Of a DNA stretch of 7,940 nucleotides, positions 7,076 through 7,940 are shown piece by piece (position 1 is the stretch's first letter; each line of letters starts with the position of its first letter). The notes beneath the pieces were generated by a model. That model ran no database searches. It was not told the DNA's origin and saw only the letters and a list, made by a program, of their open reading frames with translations. Position numbers and translations under genes: made by a program. Source of the DNA: Candidatus Sulfotelmatobacter sp. (lineage in GTDB: Bacteria; Acidobacteriota; Terriglobia; Terriglobales; Acidobacteriaceae); assembly GCA_030044775.1 (NCBI GenBank), contig JASICF010000107.1:1-7940 (forward strand). The letters are read 5' to 3'.

Positions 7076-7940
7076 TTACTGGGAACGGCCTCTCTTTCCT
7101 CGAACCAGATTTATGGCGCTTACGGCCTTAGCCCGTACTGCGCTTGCAATCTCCTGTATGAGAAGTTTGCCGGGTTCACCAGGATCAACCGCCTTCCAAC
7201 GAGAATAGGCAAGAACCCAGAGGATGCCGCAGGCAACAGAAGTAAAAAGCCCGAGCGCGATGAACACCGTCCTGGGCGGGAATGACTTCCTGGCAGGCAC
7301 ATCGGCGGGATCGAGCACTTTCACGCTTGGCGTCTCGCGTGCTTCTTCCACTTTGGCCAGTTCGTATTGCTTGGTCAGAGTCTCAAAAACGGTCTCCTCC
7401 ACCTTTGTGTTTCGGTAAAGATCCGCCCATGTGACTCCCAGGATCGGCAACTGCCGGATTGAAGGATATAAGTCCGAAGTGTCGCTTGAGGTTTCATCCG
7501 CCGGCGCGCCGTTTGCTGTTTCCGCAGGCGTTCCCGATTTGCCTCCCATTTTTTTCAGTTGGCGGCGGTATTCGTCAATACGCGCCTGCAGCGCCCGGAT
7601 GCGAACATTGTTTGGAGTGTAGATTTGCTGCAACCCCTCCAACTGAGTTTCGGTCGCGATCAATTGTCCTTCTATGTCTGCGGCCGCGCCAATCATCGCG
7701 CGTCCTTGCTCCTTGACATCAATGGCCGTGTTCTGGCTGGCAAACTTGCTGAAGTCCTTTTCCGCCGCTTCCAGATCCTTCTGTACTCCCACCAATCGGT
7801 CTTCCAAAAACACCCGCTCTTTGTGAGCCGCGGAAGTGTTCAGCCCGATCACCGCCTGATTCAGCGCATCAACATACTCGTGTGCCATGCCAGCGGCTCG
7901 GCTGCGATCATGGTCGCTTACCTTGATGGTGATAATCCCG
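7076..7940 (-). CDS. Wzz/GumC-type polysaccharide co-polymerase (chain-length regulator), 5' end outside window
   Basis: The reading frame continues past the right edge: upstream of the internal ATG at 7888 it reads GIITIKVSDHDRSRAAG, the familiar periplasmic beta strand and helix of Wzz proteins. About 287 residues are visible. They include helical coiled-coil segments (about 38-70 and 88-135), TPNNVRIRALQARI (about 108-121) of the GNVR-like region, and a Gly/Ala/Ser/Thr-rich linker (132-156). VEETVFETLTKQYELAKVEEA, then PSVKVLDPADVPARKSFPPR (204-223), lead into one membrane helix (about 224-246). The last roughly 40 residues are basic and cytoplasmic, without Walker motifs, so no BY-kinase is fused at this end. 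The protein would set chain length with the Wzy polymerase, or act in export. The N-terminal membrane helix is presumed to lie outside the window. Confidence 0.9.
   Translation of the reverse strand, partial: GIITIKVSDHDRSRAAGMAHEYVDALNQAVIGLNTSAAHKERVFLEDRLVGVQKDLEAAEKDFSKFASQNTAIDVKEQGRAMIGAAADIEGQLIATETQLEGLQQIYTPNNVRIRALQARIDEYRRQLKKMGGKSGTPAETANGAPADETSSDTSDLYPSIRQLPILGVTWADLYRNTKVEETVFETLTKQYELAKVEEARETPSVKVLDPADVPARKSFPPRTVFIALGLFTSVACGILWVLAYSRWKAVDPGEPGKLLIQEIASAVRAKAVSAINLVRGKRGRSQ

Overview
The window is part of a bacterial surface-polysaccharide (O-antigen, capsule or exopolysaccharide) biosynthesis locus of the Wzx/Wzy type. No ribosomal or other marker gene is present. The coding style (moderately high GC, GTG/TTG start options, weak Shine-Dalgarno sites) and the look of the chain-length regulator and methyltransferases remind me of soil Acidobacteriota. 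This is an inference from memory and the phylum is not proven.

Layout, read from the right because most genes are on the minus strand: (1) 7940-7076, the 3' two-thirds or so of a Wzz/GumC-type polysaccharide co-polymerase, running off the window edge; (2) 6995-5439, a Wzx-like polysaccharide flippase; (3) 4451-5407, a lone plus-strand methyltransferase with an N-terminal zinc ribbon, tail-to-tail with the flippase and head-to-head with the next operon; (4) 4119-2195-1284, three translationally coupled minus-strand genes: a class I methyltransferase, a RfbF/WbbL-like GT2 glycosyltransferase and a second GT2 glycosyltransferase; (5) 1133-306, another class I methyltransferase; (6) 201-1, the N-terminus of a membrane protein cut by the window edge, possibly the Wzy polymerase.

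How they may work together: the two GT2 enzymes would extend a lipid-linked repeat unit at the cytoplasmic face of the inner membrane. The three unrelated methyltransferases would decorate or cap sugars. Wzx would flip the unit, a polymerase (perhaps the left-edge gene) would link units in the periplasm, and the co-polymerase would set chain length. The initiating phosphoglycosyl transferase, nucleotide-sugar enzymes, outer-membrane exporter and BY-kinase are not in the window.

I see no CRISPR array, RNA gene, transposase or strong terminator. The less ordinary points are: an extra basic 65-residue tail on one methyltransferase; a short spacer whose third frame resembles the C-terminal part of a DPM1-like glycosyltransferase; a TAG interrupting the frame just ahead of the left-edge membrane protein; and the strand-reversed zinc-ribbon methyltransferase with an unusual SAM-binding loop. 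I found nothing that clearly qualifies as a new defence or mobile system.
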